Source: Lachnospiraceae bacterium C10 (GTDB lineage Bacteria > Bacillota > Clostridia > Lachnospirales > Lachnospiraceae). Taken from it: a stretch of 64,000 bases of DNA. Positions within the stretch are counted from its first letter, which is position 1; each line of letters opens with the position of its first letter. This document shows positions 62,181 to 64,000 of this stretch, one piece after another. The DNA lies in assembly GCA_900100095.1 (NCBI GenBank), contig FMTN01000015.1, positions 1-64,000 on the forward strand, given 5' to 3'. Position numbers and translations under genes: made by a program. Under the pieces are notes generated by a model, which was given only the letters and a program-made list of their open reading frames with translations, had not been told where the DNA came from and ran no database searches.

Positions 62181-64000
62181 ATGAGTGAAATGGTTAAGAA
62201 GGCAGATGATACGGACTTTATGAGTCAGGCCATAGAAAATATGCCGGGTGGCGTATTCATATATCGGGCAGATGAATCAGAGGAGATTCTCTATATGAAT
62301 CGCCATGCACTGGAGATATTTGAGTGTGAGACAATGGAACAGTTGCAGGAACTGACAGGCGGGGGATTTCGTGGTATGATCTACCGCGATGATCTGGATG
62401 TTACGGAGAACACAATCCTGGATCAGATTCGTTCCGGCAATGATCATTTTGACCATGTGATTTATCGGATTGTTACAAGAACCGGCCGGATTCGAACCGT
62501 AGAGGATTATGGACATCTGGTGGAGGATCCGAAGGAAGGGCCTTTGTATTACGTCTTTATCCAGGATGCGGATATTAAATATCTCTCTCATGATATTGAC
62601 CCTCTGACGCGGCTTCCGGGAATGCGACGTTTTCTGGAATATGCAGCGAGAATGATTCGCATGAATATGGATCATTTGCATGCACCGCAACCGGTGTTTT
62701 TGTTTTTTAATATTTTGAATTTTAAGTTTTTCAATGTGCGTTATGGAACCAAGCAGGGAGACCGTCTGCTGGTCGATTATGCCAATGTCCTGCGGGATAT
62801 CTTCAAAGGGAATTATGTAGCCCGTTTTTCAGACGATCATTTTGTTGTATTTTTAGATGATACGAATCTGCTTGAGAAGCTGACTGAGTGTAATGAACGG
62901 CTGAATGCAATTCATCCCGAGTCGAGACTGGCATCCAAGGTTGGAATCTTTCAGGTTCAGGATCTTACCATGGATCTGGTGTCTGCCTGCGATTATGCCA
63001 GAATCGCGGCCAACAGTATCCGTAACCGTCCGGATGTGTTCTTTGCCTATTATACGGAGGCTCTCCGCGAGAGAATGAACCTTCAGGAATATGTAAAGGA
63101 TCATATCGACGAAGCCTGTGAGAAGGGCTATCTTCGTGTGTATTATCAGCCTGTGATCCGTACCGTGACAGGGGATCTTTGCGGAATGGAAGCTCTGGCC
63201 CGCTGGATTGATCCCGACAAGGGCTTCCTTTCACCGGGAGATTTTATCTCAGCCCTGGAGGAAAGTCGTCAGATTCAGAAGCTGGATACCTATATTGTCA
63301 AGGAGATCTGTAAGAATTATGCGAAAAAAACAGCGGAAGGGCAGCCGGTGGTACCGGTTTCCTTCAATCTGTCAAGGATGGATTTTATGCTGTGCGATAT
63401 CTTCTCCATTGTGGAAGATGCGGTAAGAGAATACGGTGTCCCGAGAGATATGATTCATGTGGAGATCACAGAGAGTCTGTTTGTTCAGGAGACAGAGAAG
63501 ATCAGCCGGGAGATTGAACGCTTCCATGAAGCAGGCTATCAGGTCTGGATGGACGATTTTGGAAGCGGCTATTCCTCTCTGAATGTTTTAAAGGATTATG
63601 AGTTTGATGAATTGAAGATCGATATGGTGTTCCTGTCCAACTTCAATCAAAAGTCCAAAGAGATCATTGCATCCATGGTGCGAATGGCTAAAAAGGTAGG
63701 AATCCAGACGCTGGCAGAGGGCGTTGAGACGAAAGAACAGTTCGAATTTCTAAAAAATATCGGTTGCGAGAAGGTACAGGGGTATTATTTTGGCAAGCCT
63801 CTGCCTTATGACGAGTCGTTGAAGGTCTGTGTGGATGCGGGGCTGATGGTTGAGAATCGTACCTGGCGAACCTATTATGATCGTGTCGGCAGCGTGGATT
63901 TCGGTAGCGACCTCCCGATTGCTATTATGGAAAGCGGCAGGAACTGGACAAGAATTCTGTTTGCCAATGAAGCATATAAGAAGGTGCTGGAGGAACTTGA
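62181..64000 (+). CDS. PAS/degenerate GGDEF/EAL protein (runs off the window)
   Basis: ATG 62181 (weak AGAAAGAG upstream); open to the window end. PAS-like about 10-130 (MPGGVFIYRADESEEILYMN; GRIRTVEDYG), GGDEF-fold about 140-270 where the motif is SDDHF (217-221), so no cyclase activity, and EAL about 290-535 with all key residues: EAL at 337-339, Asn in SFNLSRMDF, EITES, DDFGSGYSSL (Asp458-459), LKIDMVF, AEGVET, KVQGYYFGK. A working c-di-GMP phosphodiesterase is likely, with the GGDEF part perhaps regulatory. A C-terminal PAS-like region follows (RILFANEAYKKVL). Confidence 0.9.
   Translation, partial: MSEMVKKADDTDFMSQAIENMPGGVFIYRADESEEILYMNRHALEIFECETMEQLQELTGGGFRGMIYRDDLDVTENTILDQIRSGNDHFDHVIYRIVTRTGRIRTVEDYGHLVEDPKEGPLYYVFIQDADIKYLSHDIDPLTRLPGMRRFLEYAARMIRMNMDHLHAPQPVFLFFNILNFKFFNVRYGTKQGDRLLVDYANVLRDIFKGNYVARFSDDHFVVFLDDTNLLEKLTECNERLNAIHPESRLASKVGIFQVQDLTMDLVSACDYARIAANSIRNRPDVFFAYYTEALRERMNLQEYVKDHIDEACEKGYLRVYYQPVIRTVTGDLCGMEALARWIDPDKGFLSPGDFISALEESRQIQKLDTYIVKEICKNYAKKTAEGQPVVPVSFNLSRMDFMLCDIFSIVEDAVREYGVPRDMIHVEITESLFVQETEKISREIERFHEAGYQVWMDDFGSGYSSLNVLKDYEFDELKIDMVFLSNFNQKSKEIIASMVRMAKKVGIQTLAEGVETKEQFEFLKNIGCEKVQGYYFGKPLPYDESLKVCVDAGLMVENRTWRTYYDRVGSVDFGSDLPIAIMESGRNWTRILFANEAYKKVLEEL

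Noticed and set aside
1-64000. tRNA, rRNA and replication origins
   Set aside because: No cloverleaf with a T-loop, rRNA-like stretch or iteron/DnaA-box cluster was recognised by eye; a covariance search would be needed to exclude small RNAs.

Overview
The window looks like chromosomal DNA of a motile, anaerobic Gram-positive gut bacterium of the Lachnospiraceae (Clostridia); the genus cannot be fixed from sequence alone. Reasons: AGGAGG-type ribosome sites before nearly every gene, Clostridia-type regulators and lipoprotein signals, a GH130 phosphorylase, a chemotaxis receptor, a very large load of c-di-GMP and hybrid-kinase genes, and accessory families common in that family (DUF4869, DUF3791, DUF1016, RhuM/Fic, BRO, ISL3 and IS1634 elements).

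Layout. (1) 1-14.5 kb is an accessory patchwork. It starts with the end of an ISL3 transposase on the minus strand and a truncated tyrosine recombinase. Then come HTH, BRO, RhuM, DUF1016 and hypothetical genes, many broken, duplicated or recombined. It also holds a three-gene cassette (DUF4869, mini P-loop protein, 223-aa partner), a complete IS1634-type element with terminal repeats and a 5-bp target duplication, and an immunity-like/DUF4417 fusion. (2) 14.5-20.4 kb: a yybP-ykoY (Mn2+) riboswitch before a CaCA cation exchanger, an SGNH hydrolase with a MATE exporter, and a LacI regulator with a GH130 phosphorylase. (3) 20.4-31.4 kb: a second LacI regulator, an AraC regulator, two sugar-binding lipoproteins without permeases, a hybrid histidine kinase, an HPt protein and a REC-HD-GYP phosphodiesterase. 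This reads as a complete sugar-to-c-di-GMP phosphorelay, followed by an aldose epimerase. (4) 31.4-49.5 kb: mostly housekeeping and accessory genes, including a PHP phosphatase, secreted proteins, glutaredoxin and nitroreductase, an ECF sigma/anti-sigma pair, an HD-GYP protein, ABC exporters, a SulP transporter, a deoxyribosyltransferase, a chemotaxis receptor and a GntR-controlled ABC operon with a 24-bp-arm operator. (5) 49.5-64 kb: a signalling island. It contains two overlapping paralogous membrane kinases with complementary defects, a DHH phosphoesterase, a radical SAM enzyme, and a run of GGDEF, EAL, FIST-hybrid kinase, receiver and PAS/GGDEF-like/EAL genes that continues past the window end.

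Most notable signals: the split kinase pair at 49.6-52.8 kb (one protein has the phospho-acceptor His and a receiver but no ATPase; the other has the ATPase and an HPt but no acceptor His); a ~128-bp multi-hairpin repeat present in two full copies and one deletion derivative; perfect or near-perfect palindromes read in frame through three unrelated mobilome gene families; the sugar-binding-protein/kinase/HPt/HD-GYP relay; and the compact DUF4869/P-loop cassette.
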